Origin: Bryobacterales bacterium
GTDB taxonomy: Bacteria; Acidobacteriota; Terriglobia; Bryobacterales; Bryobacteraceae
NCBI GenBank assembly: GCA_947446025.1
Contig: CANFEY010000001.1
Coordinates: 1 to 64,000, forward strand
Direction: 5' to 3'
DNA: 64,000 nucleotides
Numbering within the stretch: position 1 is the stretch's first letter; the number at the start of each line of letters is the position of its first letter. Under the pieces are notes generated by a model. The model made no database searches. It worked only from the letters and a program-made list of their open reading frames with translations, and was not told the DNA's origin. This document shows, one piece after another, positions 52,544 through 60,758 of the stretch. The position numbers and the translations under genes were made by a program.

Positions 52544-53308
52544 ATGCACGCCGAGCGCCAACTGAAGATCCTGGCGAAGGAGATAGTCGCATGTGAACGC
52601 TGTCCCCGTCTGCGCGCGTATTGCCAGGAAATCGGTCGCGTGAAACGCCGCGCGTATCGCGACGAGACCTACTGGGCCAAGCCCGTCCCCGGCTTCGGCG
52701 ACCCGCGCGCGAAGTTGCTCATCGTGGGCCTGGCCCCTGGCGCGCATGGGGCAAATCGCACAGGCCGCATGTTTACCGGCGACCGGTCGGGCGAGTATCT
52801 CTACCGGGCGCTCCATGAGACCGGCTTCGCCTCCCAGCCGAATGCCGTGTCGCGTGAGGACGGTTTGGTGCTCACCGGAGCCTACATCGGAGCCCCCGGT
52901 CGCTGCGCCCCGCCGGACAACAAGCCTGCGAAGGAGGAACTCGCCAATTGCCGTGAGTATCTGGAGCGGGAGATCGATTTGCTGAAGGAGGTCCGCGTGG
53001 TGGTGGCGCTGGGCTCGATTGGGTTCGCGACGTATCTGTCGATCCTGCGCGACCGGGGGTTGATTCGGCGGTTGATCGATTTCAAGTTCGGGCACGGGGT
53101 GGAGTATCCGATTCCGAATGGTCCGGTGCTGATCGGGTGTTATCATCCCAGCCAGCAGAACACCTCGACGGGGAGGCTCACACACGAAATGCTGCAGGGT
53201 GTTTTCAGGACGGCGGACCTCCTGGTCCGCGCCGAGCTTCCGGCTCGGTTTGAGGACGATAGAAGACGAGGACGTCCGGCGCGGTCCGGAGGACCGCCCT
53301 CCACATGA
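52544..53308 (+). CDS. Uracil-DNA glycosylase, family 5 (UDGb)
   Basis: 254 residues. Four-Cys Fe-S-type pattern begins with CERCPRLR near residue 16; active-site motif GLAPGAHGANRTGRMFTGD replaces the catalytic Asp/Asn of other families as in UDGb; C-terminal motif CYHPSQQNTSTGRLT. Excises uracil and other deaminated bases from DNA. The last 30 residues (about RTADLLVRAELPARFEDD onward) are encoded by REP-like palindromes and look like an acquired tail. The stop overlaps the AzgA gene by four bases. Confidence 0.9.
   Translation: MHAERQLKILAKEIVACERCPRLRAYCQEIGRVKRRAYRDETYWAKPVPGFGDPRAKLLIVGLAPGAHGANRTGRMFTGDRSGEYLYRALHETGFASQPNAVSREDGLVLTGAYIGAPGRCAPPDNKPAKEELANCREYLEREIDLLKEVRVVVALGSIGFATYLSILRDRGLIRRLIDFKFGHGVEYPIPNGPVLIGCYHPSQQNTSTGRLTHEMLQGVFRTADLLVRAELPARFEDDRRRGRPARSGGPPST
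53212..53297. repeat. REP-like palindromes within the 3' end of the UDG gene
   Basis: Hairpins GCGGACC-tcct-GGTCCGC (53213-53230), CCGAGC-ttccg-GCTCGG (53232-53248) and GCGGTCC-gga-GGACCGC (53281-53297) fall inside the coding frame just before its stop. The outer two are related. Intergenic elements of this style recur in Solibacter-like genomes. Confidence 0.6.
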
Positions 53309-54597
53309 AGACCCTCGAACGCTATTTTGAATTCGCCCGCCTCGGCACCTCCTGGCGCACGGAAATTCTTGCGGGGACCACTACATTCTTCACGATGGCG
53401 TACATCGTCTTTGTGAACCCGTCGATCCTGCGCGATGCGGGGATGCCGTTTCAGGCGGTGCTGGCGGCCACTTGTCTCGCCGCGGCAGTGGGGAGCATTC
53501 TGATGGGCGCGTTGGCTCGCTACCCCATCGCGCTGGCGCCGGGGATGGGGATCAACGCGTACTTCACTTACACAGTGGTCGTCGGGATGCACGTGCCGTG
53601 GGAAACGGCGCTGGGGGCGGTGTTCCTCTCGGGGCTCGTCTTTCTCACACTGACGCTTACGGGAGCCTCGCAGGTGATCGTCAAGGCGATTCCGCCGGAG
53701 CTGTACGCGGCCGTGGCTTGCGGCATCGGCCTGTTCATTGCCATGATCGGACTGCGCAACGCGGGGATCATCGTGGCTAGCCCGGCTACGTTGGTGCAGC
53801 TGGGCAATCTACGCGATCCGAACACTCTGCTGGCGATCTTCGGACTGCTGGTAACGGCGGGATTGCAGGTGCGCGGAGTGCGGGCGGCGATGATGCTCGG
53901 GATACTGACGACGGTGCTGGCGGGGGCGACGACGGGACTCATTTCGTGGACTCCCGCGAGCTACAGCTTCGCGGACATGGGGGCGACGTTCGGGAAGCTC
54001 GACCCGATCGCCGCATCGCGGTTGGGGCTGCTGGAAGTCGTCTTCGTATTCCTCTTCGTGGATGTGTTCGACAATGTTGGGACGCTGGTTGGCGTGACCA
54101 AGCGGGCGGGGCTTGAAGTGGGTCCCCGCATGAAACGTGTGCTGACCGCGAATTCGCTGGCGACGCTGGTGGGAGCGGCCTCGGGGACCTCCACGGTGGT
54201 GAGCTACATCGAAAGCGCGTCGGGCGTGGTGGCGGGCGGACGCAGCGGTGTGACTGCGATCGTCACGGGGCTGCTGTTCGTGGTGGCGCTATTCGTGGCT
54301 CCGCTGGTGGGCGCGGTGCCGCAAGCGGCGACGGCCCCGGCGTTGATTGTGGTGGGGTCGCTGATGATGGCGCACGTGGGCGAGATCCCGTGGTCGAATG
54401 GCGCGGTGGCGATCCCAGCGTTCTTGACCATCCTGACGATTCCGCTCACCTTTAGCATCGCCACCGGGTTGTCCTTCGGGTTCACGGCGTACGCGCTGCT
54501 CAAATTAGTGCGCGGCGAATTCCGCAAGGACGACTGGCTGGTCTACTTGCTCGCGTGTCTGTTCATCGCGCGCTTCGTGTACTTGGGGGGAGCGTGA
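53305..54597 (+). CDS. AzgA-type purine (hypoxanthine/guanine) permease
   Basis: 430 residues with about 13 membrane helices of the NCS2/AzgA family: EILAGTTTFFTMAYIVFVNPSIL, ALAPGMGINAYFTYTVV, LFVDVFDNVGTLVGV and ASGTSTVVSYIESASGV are all diagnostic. Proton-coupled uptake of hypoxanthine, guanine or adenine. It overlaps the glycosylase gene (ATGA); nucleobase salvage next to base excision may be coincidental. The 3' end overlaps the next gene by 35 bases. Confidence 0.93.
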   Translation: MKTLERYFEFARLGTSWRTEILAGTTTFFTMAYIVFVNPSILRDAGMPFQAVLAATCLAAAVGSILMGALARYPIALAPGMGINAYFTYTVVVGMHVPWETALGAVFLSGLVFLTLTLTGASQVIVKAIPPELYAAVACGIGLFIAMIGLRNAGIIVASPATLVQLGNLRDPNTLLAIFGLLVTAGLQVRGVRAAMMLGILTTVLAGATTGLISWTPASYSFADMGATFGKLDPIAASRLGLLEVVFVFLFVDVFDNVGTLVGVTKRAGLEVGPRMKRVLTANSLATLVGAASGTSTVVSYIESASGVVAGGRSGVTAIVTGLLFVVALFVAPLVGAVPQAATAPALIVVGSLMMAHVGEIPWSNGAVAIPAFLTILTIPLTFSIATGLSFGFTAYALLKLVRGEFRKDDWLVYLLACLFIARFVYLGGA

Positions 54598-56563
54598 CCG
54601 TAACAATGTGCTGTCCCCGTGGGAGCTTCAACAACTTGCCCTCGATGATCCCCTCCACCGCTTCGCCGTCGATCTCAACACGCCCGGGTTCGTGATCAAA
54701 CAACGCCAACGCGCGCGCCGAGCATTGGTAGACGAACTCCATGCCGTTGGAAATCGCGCTGGCGGAACGCAGGTCGGCGTTGAGGTCAGTTAGATGCAAC
54801 ACGGGCACTGTGACCGAAGGTTGGATGGTGTGCGATCCCGGAGGCAACCACAAGGTACGCTCGCCACGTACGGGCCACGGGCGGCCATCCACTTGCGCTG
54901 GACCAGTCCAGGCCACGCCTACGCCGTGCCGCGATTCCACGTCGAGCTTGCCTTCTTCAGCTTCCGCGCGTTCAACAATCGCCGACGACGCCCCCAGCAG
55001 CGCCCAATCCACTTGCGCTATAGAGTTCTCAAAGTACAGCGCCACGCGCGGGAACGCTCCCGACGCCGAGTGGACCAGTTGGAACAACTCGAGGCCGGTC
55101 TGTTGCTTGGTGGGGTACACGTCCTGATAACGCTCGACGATGTTGATGTCGATGGCCAGCTTCTCCTGCCTGGGCGTCGCGTCCGCGTAACGTGCGGCGA
55201 TCAGCGGGTAACGCTGCGGACCTTGGTTCCATGTTGTGGCAGGGTCCTCGATGAGGAACGTAAAGTCGTGCCGCCCGAGCAGCGGCAGCGTCTTGGATGT
55301 GTCCGCGCCGATTTTGTCCCGCATCGAAGTATCCAGCCGGTCGTCGACGTGCGTCAGTGCCAGATCGAGCCACGGCTTGCTTTTGCGGATGCCCTCCACT
55401 TGTTCAATCCACGCCGTCTGCTGGTCACGCGCAAGCTCAGCTCGGTAGTTGAGAAAGTATCCGAGCGAGGCGGGCTTCTTCTTCCAATAGCGCGGCGAAT
55501 CGGAGGAGAACACCTCAACGGGATCGAAGCCTGAGCGAGACTCGAACTCCTCCCGGACATCCGCGTTCATCGGAGTAAAGCGGGCGGGGTTGTCCTGGCC
55601 TTCGAGCGATTCGAAGTACAGCTCAGCTAGATTGACGCCGTCCCAATCAAAGCGCGCGGCCAGCCCGCGCAGTCCGGCGGCGGCGGCGGCGAACGCATCG
55701 GGATTGGTCAGATTCATCAGCTTGCGCCAGTCGAGGTGTGCGTCTTGGCCGATGGCGGTTTTCTCGCGCCACTCCGGATGGTCGTTCCAGAAACGCTCGC
55801 TGACGTGCGGCAGCTCCACCCAGGCGTAGACCTGAATCGCGTTGCGATGGCAGGCCTCGATCAGACGGTCGAGGTAAGCGTCGCGCTCGGCGTCGCGTTC
55901 CCAGTAGTGCCACGCGGCTACGTGCAGCGCAGCGATGCCGGCGGCGCGCCACTTGGGGGCGAGGTAATCGACGTCGGCGCGCGCGCGATACGAGGAGTCG
56001 AAGAACGCCCACAATTTGGCGGAGTGAAACGGCAACGTGAGTCCAAGGTCGGTGAGCGCCTGCGGCAGGTACGGATAGCGGCTGTAGCCTTGCGCGCCCA
56101 GCGGAGTGGCGATCCATAACACCGCGCCGGAGCCTTGCCTGAAGCCGGCGAGCACCGGCGCGTACTCCCACTTTTCGCGCGCAAAGACGGTGGCGGCGGG
56201 AGGCGGCTCGACACGTGGCGCGGTGACAGCCTCCTGCCACACGATGCTGAGTTTGGGTGCCCGCGTATCCACGATGGAGCGGATGGTCACTTGCTTCCCC
56301 GTCGCGTGGAAGCCGAACGATGCAGCCACCGGGGAATCGCCTTCCAGGATGAGGATGGTTCCCCGACCCACGTGCGCACCGAAGTCACCTGAGCCCCCGC
56401 GCGGCACTACGATTACGTCCGCGTCACCCTTCTTGGATTCGGAGAGGCCTAGTGACGAGAGCGCCTCTGGCCATGAACCGCGCTCGGGGCCTTCCATCTG
56501 GAAAGAGAGCGACGCGCCAACGACCAACCGGGCAAAGAGAAAATAGCTAGCGAGTAAACGCAT
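54563..56563 (-). CDS. Secreted GHL10-like (family 10-like glycoside hydrolase) protein
   Basis: 666 residues from ATG 56563. Signal-like N-terminus (LLASYFLFARLVVGASL), an N-terminal region of about 180 residues, then a TIM-barrel-like domain resembling GHL10. This runs from KLWAFFDSSYRARADVDYLAPKW through HYWERDAERDAYLDRLIEACH, QVYAWVELPHVSERF and FDWDGVNLAELYFESLEG (candidate acidic catalytic residues) to the end of a beta-rich C-terminal part. It overlaps the upstream TPR/barrel gene by 17 bases and must be its operon partner. Carbohydrate activity is an inference. Confidence 0.65.
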   Translation of the reverse strand: MRLLASYFLFARLVVGASLSFQMEGPERGSWPEALSSLGLSESKKGDADVIVVPRGGSGDFGAHVGRGTILILEGDSPVAASFGFHATGKQVTIRSIVDTRAPKLSIVWQEAVTAPRVEPPPAATVFAREKWEYAPVLAGFRQGSGAVLWIATPLGAQGYSRYPYLPQALTDLGLTLPFHSAKLWAFFDSSYRARADVDYLAPKWRAAGIAALHVAAWHYWERDAERDAYLDRLIEACHRNAIQVYAWVELPHVSERFWNDHPEWREKTAIGQDAHLDWRKLMNLTNPDAFAAAAAGLRGLAARFDWDGVNLAELYFESLEGQDNPARFTPMNADVREEFESRSGFDPVEVFSSDSPRYWKKKPASLGYFLNYRAELARDQQTAWIEQVEGIRKSKPWLDLALTHVDDRLDTSMRDKIGADTSKTLPLLGRHDFTFLIEDPATTWNQGPQRYPLIAARYADATPRQEKLAIDINIVERYQDVYPTKQQTGLELFQLVHSASGAFPRVALYFENSIAQVDWALLGASSAIVERAEAEEGKLDVESRHGVGVAWTGPAQVDGRPWPVRGERTLWLPPGSHTIQPSVTVPVLHLTDLNADLRSASAISNGMEFVYQCSARALALFDHEPGRVEIDGEAVEGIIEGKLLKLPRGQHIVTVTLPPSTRSAR

Positions 56564-58319
56564 ACCAGACTCCGATTCGAATGTCGTTGTAGTTCGGCCG
56601 GTACGGATTCCCCGCATTCAGCAAATACACTCCGCGCAGAAAATTCACTGAGAACTGCACCGCCGCATAGCCCCACCGCACGCCCGGACCCGTCTCCGCC
56701 GTATTCGCCCAATACTCGCGCTTCAGGTCAGCCGTGCCGTTGACGTTCCAGTACACCTGTAGCCCATCCGAGAGCGTCCATCCCACCCGGTTCTGCGAAT
56801 ACACAATGGTGTCCCGATTGAAGCGGCTCACGAACAGCGCGTCATCGGTAGTCTCCGCGAACAGCCGCCGCCGGTTCACCGCCTTCGCAAAAGACAACCC
56901 GCCGCGCAGGTCTGATTGCGTTGCGCCACCTTGATAACTCACCGCGCGGCCTGCCTCGAACCACACCGTGGCGCCCTTCCACGTAGGCAACGCCATTCCC
57001 GCGGCGATGATGACGCTGCGCTCCGAAAGATACTGCGGACCCGACCCCACCAAGGATCGGATCGGCCCCCGTACGTCGCCGATGAAGCGCAAGCTCAGGT
57101 ACGGTCGAATCCCGGGCAAACGCAACTCCGTCTTGGCCTGCGCATACGCAAACGTATCCCGCCAACGGGTGGAGATCATCGGGAACGCCCACACGGTGGT
57201 CCGCAAACGCCGCACGCCCGGAGCCAGATTGCGAAACGCCTCCGTCGCTTCCTTCGCCGTGAACGTATCGGGACTCTTCCGCGCCAGCTCGAACCAACGC
57301 AGTGCCTCCCGGTCATTCTTGAGCAAGTTGTAAGTCTGCGCCAGCTTCAGGACCACGCCGTAGTCGCTTGGGTCCGACTCATACGCCGACCGCAAGTACC
57401 GGGCCGCGTCCTGCATGTAGCCCTTCTCCAGGCTGCGCTCCGCCATGAAGCGGGCATCCGGACTGGGTGTGGGCCGGTCGAGTAACTCGGGCTGCGGCGT
57501 ATCAGGAGGCGCAGGGGCACGTTCCGGCAGAACCGAGAAGTGCTGCTCCGCCGCCGGACGATTGCCCATCTCCAGATGTAAGTAGGCCAGCTCACGGCGC
57601 AATTCGTCGTTCGTGGGATCAAAGTCCAACGCGCGCTCGAATTCGTAGACGTAAGGGTAGCGATCCGGAAGCAGAACGCGTGCGCTCTCGGCCACGCGCG
57701 GTTCGCCGCCGCGGGATGCAGCCAGCAGCGCGGCCATGGCCCGGTCTGGATCCGCCACCACGCGCGCTAGGTCCAGCAGCAGATCGCGCCGGGCGGGGCG
57801 CAGCCGCCAGGCAAGTTCGTAATGCTCGGCTGCCAGCGCCCGTTCGTCGCGCTGTTCGGCGAGCTTCGCCAATTCTTCGTGCGCGCTGAAATTTCCGGGC
57901 TCTTGGGTCAGGGCCTGTTGCCAGCGGGCGATGCCGTCGCGCAGTGGACGGTCGACATTCTCAAACGCCTCGGCGGCGGTCTGGCTGCCCTGCTTGCCCA
58001 AACGCGCGAAAATGCGCCGCGCCTCCGTGGGCTCCTTCGTTTCATAGCAGAGGAACGCGTACTCCAGGGCCAGGTGCTGATCGTCCGGGTCGAGCCGCAG
58101 GGCCTCGGCGAACTGGTCGCGTGCCGCTACCGCGTCGCCGATTTTGAGCAACGTGTAGCCCAGGTCCTTACGGATATCAGCGCGGTCCGGCGCGGCGGCC
58201 GAGGCGTCGCGGAAACCGGCAACCGCCCGGTCATAGTCTTTGGCTCGCAGGGCTTGGTAGGCGTCGTCGAGCGGGGTTTGCGCAAATCCCACGGCGGCGA
58301 ACAGAAAAATTAGCAGCAC
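56547..58319 (-). CDS. Secreted TPR protein with C-terminal outer-membrane barrel (NfrA/PgaA-like layout)
   Basis: 590 residues. Signal peptide (MLLIFLFAAVGFAQ), then TPRs over about residues 18-370 (AYQALRAKDYDRAVAGF; LALEYAFLCYETKEPTEARRIF; VVLKLAQTYNLLKNDREALRWF). A C-terminal beta-rich region of 220 residues follows (SLRFIGDVRGPIRSLV, RAVSYQGGATQSDLRGGLSF, QNRVGWTLSDGLQVYWNVNG, GVWYAFTR). It resembles the C-terminal domain of NfrA-type exopolysaccharide porins. It is the first gene of a two-gene unit with the GHL10-like protein. Confidence 0.7.
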   Translation of the reverse strand: MLLIFLFAAVGFAQTPLDDAYQALRAKDYDRAVAGFRDASAAAPDRADIRKDLGYTLLKIGDAVAARDQFAEALRLDPDDQHLALEYAFLCYETKEPTEARRIFARLGKQGSQTAAEAFENVDRPLRDGIARWQQALTQEPGNFSAHEELAKLAEQRDERALAAEHYELAWRLRPARRDLLLDLARVVADPDRAMAALLAASRGGEPRVAESARVLLPDRYPYVYEFERALDFDPTNDELRRELAYLHLEMGNRPAAEQHFSVLPERAPAPPDTPQPELLDRPTPSPDARFMAERSLEKGYMQDAARYLRSAYESDPSDYGVVLKLAQTYNLLKNDREALRWFELARKSPDTFTAKEATEAFRNLAPGVRRLRTTVWAFPMISTRWRDTFAYAQAKTELRLPGIRPYLSLRFIGDVRGPIRSLVGSGPQYLSERSVIIAAGMALPTWKGATVWFEAGRAVSYQGGATQSDLRGGLSFAKAVNRRRLFAETTDDALFVSRFNRDTIVYSQNRVGWTLSDGLQVYWNVNGTADLKREYWANTAETGPGVRWGYAAVQFSVNFLRGVYLLNAGNPYRPNYNDIRIGVWYAFTR

Positions 58320-58363
58320 TCCATAAGAGTGCCCCGAGCGCGCCCAAATTCTCCCGAAAAGTT

Positions 58364-58384
58364 AAATGGTGTCAGACACCATTT
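58364..58384. repeat. Dispersed palindrome AAATGGTGTC-A-GACACCATTT (copy 2)
   Basis: Perfect 10-bp inverted repeat; identical to copy 1 (12671-12691) except for the central base. It supplies the last codons and the TGA stop (58372-58374) of the GT2 gene. Confidence 0.8.
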
Positions 58385-59124
58385 TGCGCCACCTTGGCGC
58401 GGACCGGTGCTTGGCGGCGCGCGAAGCTGCTTAGCGGAGCCATGCGGTAGCGCAGCAGCGTGGTCATGGCTTCCACGCCGTCCTGCCAGCGGATTTTCTT
58501 GCCCTCCAGAATGCCGCGCGGGTTGTAACTTACCGGAACCTCATGAATCCTGTACCCTAGCCGCCGGACCTTCGCGGTGACCTCCGGGCAAAACTCAAAA
58601 CGCATGCACTTCAGGTCCATGGCTTCCAATACCTCGCGCCGGAACGCCTTGTACGCCGTCGCCTCGTCCGTGATGCCGGCACGGAACAGCACATTCGCCG
58701 TCAGGGTGAGAATCTTATTGGCGGCCCAGTTGGCCAGCTTCATGCCTTTTACTCCGGCCATGAAGCGCGACCCGTAGACAACATCCGCCTCACCCCGGAC
58801 CAGCGGCTCCAGGATCTTCACGTAGTCGTGCGGATCGTACTCCAAGTCTCCATCCTGCACCAGCATGATGTCGCCCGTGGCCTTGGCCATGCCGATGCGC
58901 AGCGCCGCGCCCTTGCCGAAGTTCACCACCGAATGATGCACCAGCACCGTCTGCGATTCCTTGTACTGATACAGCGTCTCGGTGGTGCCGTCCGTCGAAC
59001 CGTCGTCGACGATGACCACTTCCTTCTCACATCCCGCGGGCAACGGAGCATCCAGCACGCGCTGCAACACCAGCGGCAGCGTGAGGAACTCGTTATATAC
59101 CGGCAGTAGGATGGAAATTTTCAT
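58372..59124 (-). CDS. GT2 family glycosyltransferase (dolichyl-phosphate-mannose synthase-like)
   Basis: 250 residues: LPVYNEFLTLP, the nucleotide-sugar motif VIVDDGSTDGTTE, NFGKGAALRIGM, the metal-binding DxD-like VQDGDLEYDP, and GSRFMAGVKG, with RFEFCPEVTAKVRRLGYRIHEVPV. No membrane helices. Likely transfers a sugar to a polyprenyl phosphate. The C-terminal NGV is encoded by the palindromic repeat. It overlaps the methyltransferase gene by four bases and follows it in transcription. Confidence 0.86.
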   Translation of the reverse strand: MKISILLPVYNEFLTLPLVLQRVLDAPLPAGCEKEVVIVDDGSTDGTTETLYQYKESQTVLVHHSVVNFGKGAALRIGMAKATGDIMLVQDGDLEYDPHDYVKILEPLVRGEADVVYGSRFMAGVKGMKLANWAANKILTLTANVLFRAGITDEATAYKAFRREVLEAMDLKCMRFEFCPEVTAKVRRLGYRIHEVPVSYNPRGILEGKKIRWQDGVEAMTTLLRYRMAPLSSFARRQAPVRAKVAQNGV

Positions 59125-59855
59125 TGCTTCTGCAGGACCGCGAAAATCGACTGTCCGAACGGCGGCTCTACCGCCGCTTCCAGTTTGGAGAGCACAGGCA
59201 CAATGGCCGAATCGAAGAACTTAATCTGATCCTCGGATTGCTCCGTCTTCTTCAAGATCTTGGCATTCACCCACCAACCCAGGCACCCCACCATGTTCAT
59301 ATACTTCATGCTCGCTTGGAAGCCCAGGGAGGCAGCGAGTTCGGCGAACGGCTTTTTGGAGTAGCGGCGGTAGTGTCCCAGGTTGTGGTCGATGGGTCCG
59401 TAGAGTGCCTCGTAGGCCGGTACGATCAGCAGCGCGCGCCCGCCGGTAGGCAGCACCGAATGCATGTGGCGCAGCGCGGTTACGTGATCTTCCACGTGTT
59501 CCAGCACGTTCAGGCAAACCACCGTGTCTGGACGATGCTGCTTCAGCTCCAGGAACACCGGATCGGTCACGTCCATGGATGCACCGATCAGGTTGGTTTG
59601 CCCCGGAAACGCCCGTTGCCACTGTTCGGCGCAGGCAGGTTCGATGTCGATGCCGACCACCAGTTCGCGGTCCAGCAAGTAGCGCGTGAAGTTCCCGAGG
59701 CCGCAACCGATTTCGATGACGCGGCTGCCAACGTGGGGCGCCACCAGGCGCGACTGCCAGTCAAAATAGTTGCCGGCGAAGCGCATGCGCTCCTGATCAC
59801 GGACGGTGTATTCGGCCGAGGGTTTCGGGAAAGAGTGTCTCTGTTCTAGGTGCAT
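59121..59855 (-). CDS. Class I SAM-dependent methyltransferase
   Basis: 244 residues with motif I VIEIGCGLGNFTRYLL, D/E in VGIDIEPA, and motif IV region DTVVCLNVLEHVEDHVTAL; the later VPAYEALYGPIDHNLGHYRRY segment is found in sugar or lipid-linked methyltransferases next to GT2 genes. Starts one base after the stop of the upstream secreted gene and ends inside the GT2 start, so the three probably form an operon. Confidence 0.85.
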   Translation of the reverse strand: MHLEQRHSFPKPSAEYTVRDQERMRFAGNYFDWQSRLVAPHVGSRVIEIGCGLGNFTRYLLDRELVVGIDIEPACAEQWQRAFPGQTNLIGASMDVTDPVFLELKQHRPDTVVCLNVLEHVEDHVTALRHMHSVLPTGGRALLIVPAYEALYGPIDHNLGHYRRYSKKPFAELAASLGFQASMKYMNMVGCLGWWVNAKILKKTEQSEDQIKFFDSAIVPVLSKLEAAVEPPFGQSIFAVLQKQ

Positions 59856-60707
59856 TTAGCGCGGCTGCCAGCGTAATTCGAAACGATTCCGTCCCACACC
59901 GGTCATCGCTAATTCTTGCACACGATTGCGGGAGTCCAGCAGGATCTCCATTGTCCCCTGGATTTCGCCGCCCGCCATGTTGGCCACCAGGCGGTCACGG
60001 TCGGCCAGTACCAGGCGTCCGGTGATCACGATGCGCTCGCGCCGCGTGGTGGTCAATTCCACCTGCACCCGGCCGCCGCGGTCAACGGTGACGACACTAT
60101 CCGTGAGGATGTCATCCGAGCCTCGGAAGCTGCGGTAGTAGCCGTCGCCGCGTCCTCGGGAGTCCACTTGGTCATTCCAACCGGCCAGGCCTGGTGAGCT
60201 TGGCGGGGGAAAGTTCGGCTGCGGCAAGTTAGAGGGAGGCAAGGTCCCGGGGCCGCGCGGCGGGTCGAAAATGCTGCCGTTGCCGAAGCCGCCCGATGTC
60301 AGGCCGCCGGCTGTTCCTCGCCATTCCAGGTCGAAACGGTAGGTGCCGCTGCCGCCCGACGGGTCCTCAATGCGGATTACGGCGATGCCGCGATTCTCCT
60401 GCGGCTGCCGCACCACATACTGCTTGCCGCGCCCGGATTGCGGACTGAACTTGAACTCCGCCGGATTCGACGGGACGCCCATGTTGCACTCCATGCTGCG
60501 CCACGTAGCGCGCGCGCCCGCCAGGGTGTTCATGCGGCCGTCGGCTTCCACGACCTCGATCTCCGCGGTGCCGTCCACCACAACTTCAATGGTGCACTTG
60601 CCGCGATCCCCGCCCCCGCCGGTTATCCGGCCCCGGAACGTGTCGTACGGCTGAGCAAATCCAACAGCGCAAGCGGTCAAAAACAGTGCTGCGGGCGCGA
60701 TTTTCAC
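59856..60707 (-). CDS. Secreted protein of unknown function
   Basis: 283 residues from GTG 60705-60707, with Shine-Dalgarno GGAGGT six bases upstream. Signal peptide (AALFLTACAVGFAQ), an N-terminal beta-rich domain (CTIEVVVDGTAEIEVVEADG, ATWRSMECNMGVPS). Residues 140-185 form a Gly/Pro-rich linker. A C-terminal domain follows (GRVQVELTTTRRERIVITGRLVL...RNRFELRW). I do not recognise the family. Followed closely by the methyltransferase and GT2 genes. Confidence 0.6.
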   Translation of the reverse strand: MKIAPAALFLTACAVGFAQPYDTFRGRITGGGGDRGKCTIEVVVDGTAEIEVVEADGRMNTLAGARATWRSMECNMGVPSNPAEFKFSPQSGRGKQYVVRQPQENRGIAVIRIEDPSGGSGTYRFDLEWRGTAGGLTSGGFGNGSIFDPPRGPGTLPPSNLPQPNFPPPSSPGLAGWNDQVDSRGRGDGYYRSFRGSDDILTDSVVTVDRGGRVQVELTTTRRERIVITGRLVLADRDRLVANMAGGEIQGTMEILLDSRNRVQELAMTGVGRNRFELRWQPR

Positions 60708-60727
60708 GGCGTGACCTCCAAGTACCT

Positions 60728-60746
60728 ATTATAGGGCTGCTATCCT
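60728..60746. promoter_or_regulatory. Divergent promoters of the 60707 gene and gltX
   Basis: Minus: TATAAT (60733-60728), 20 bases before GTG 60707, with SD GGAGGT. Plus: TGCTATCCT (60738-60746), 12 bases before ATG 60759. Confidence 0.5.
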
Positions 60747-60758
60747 AAGAGACGATCC

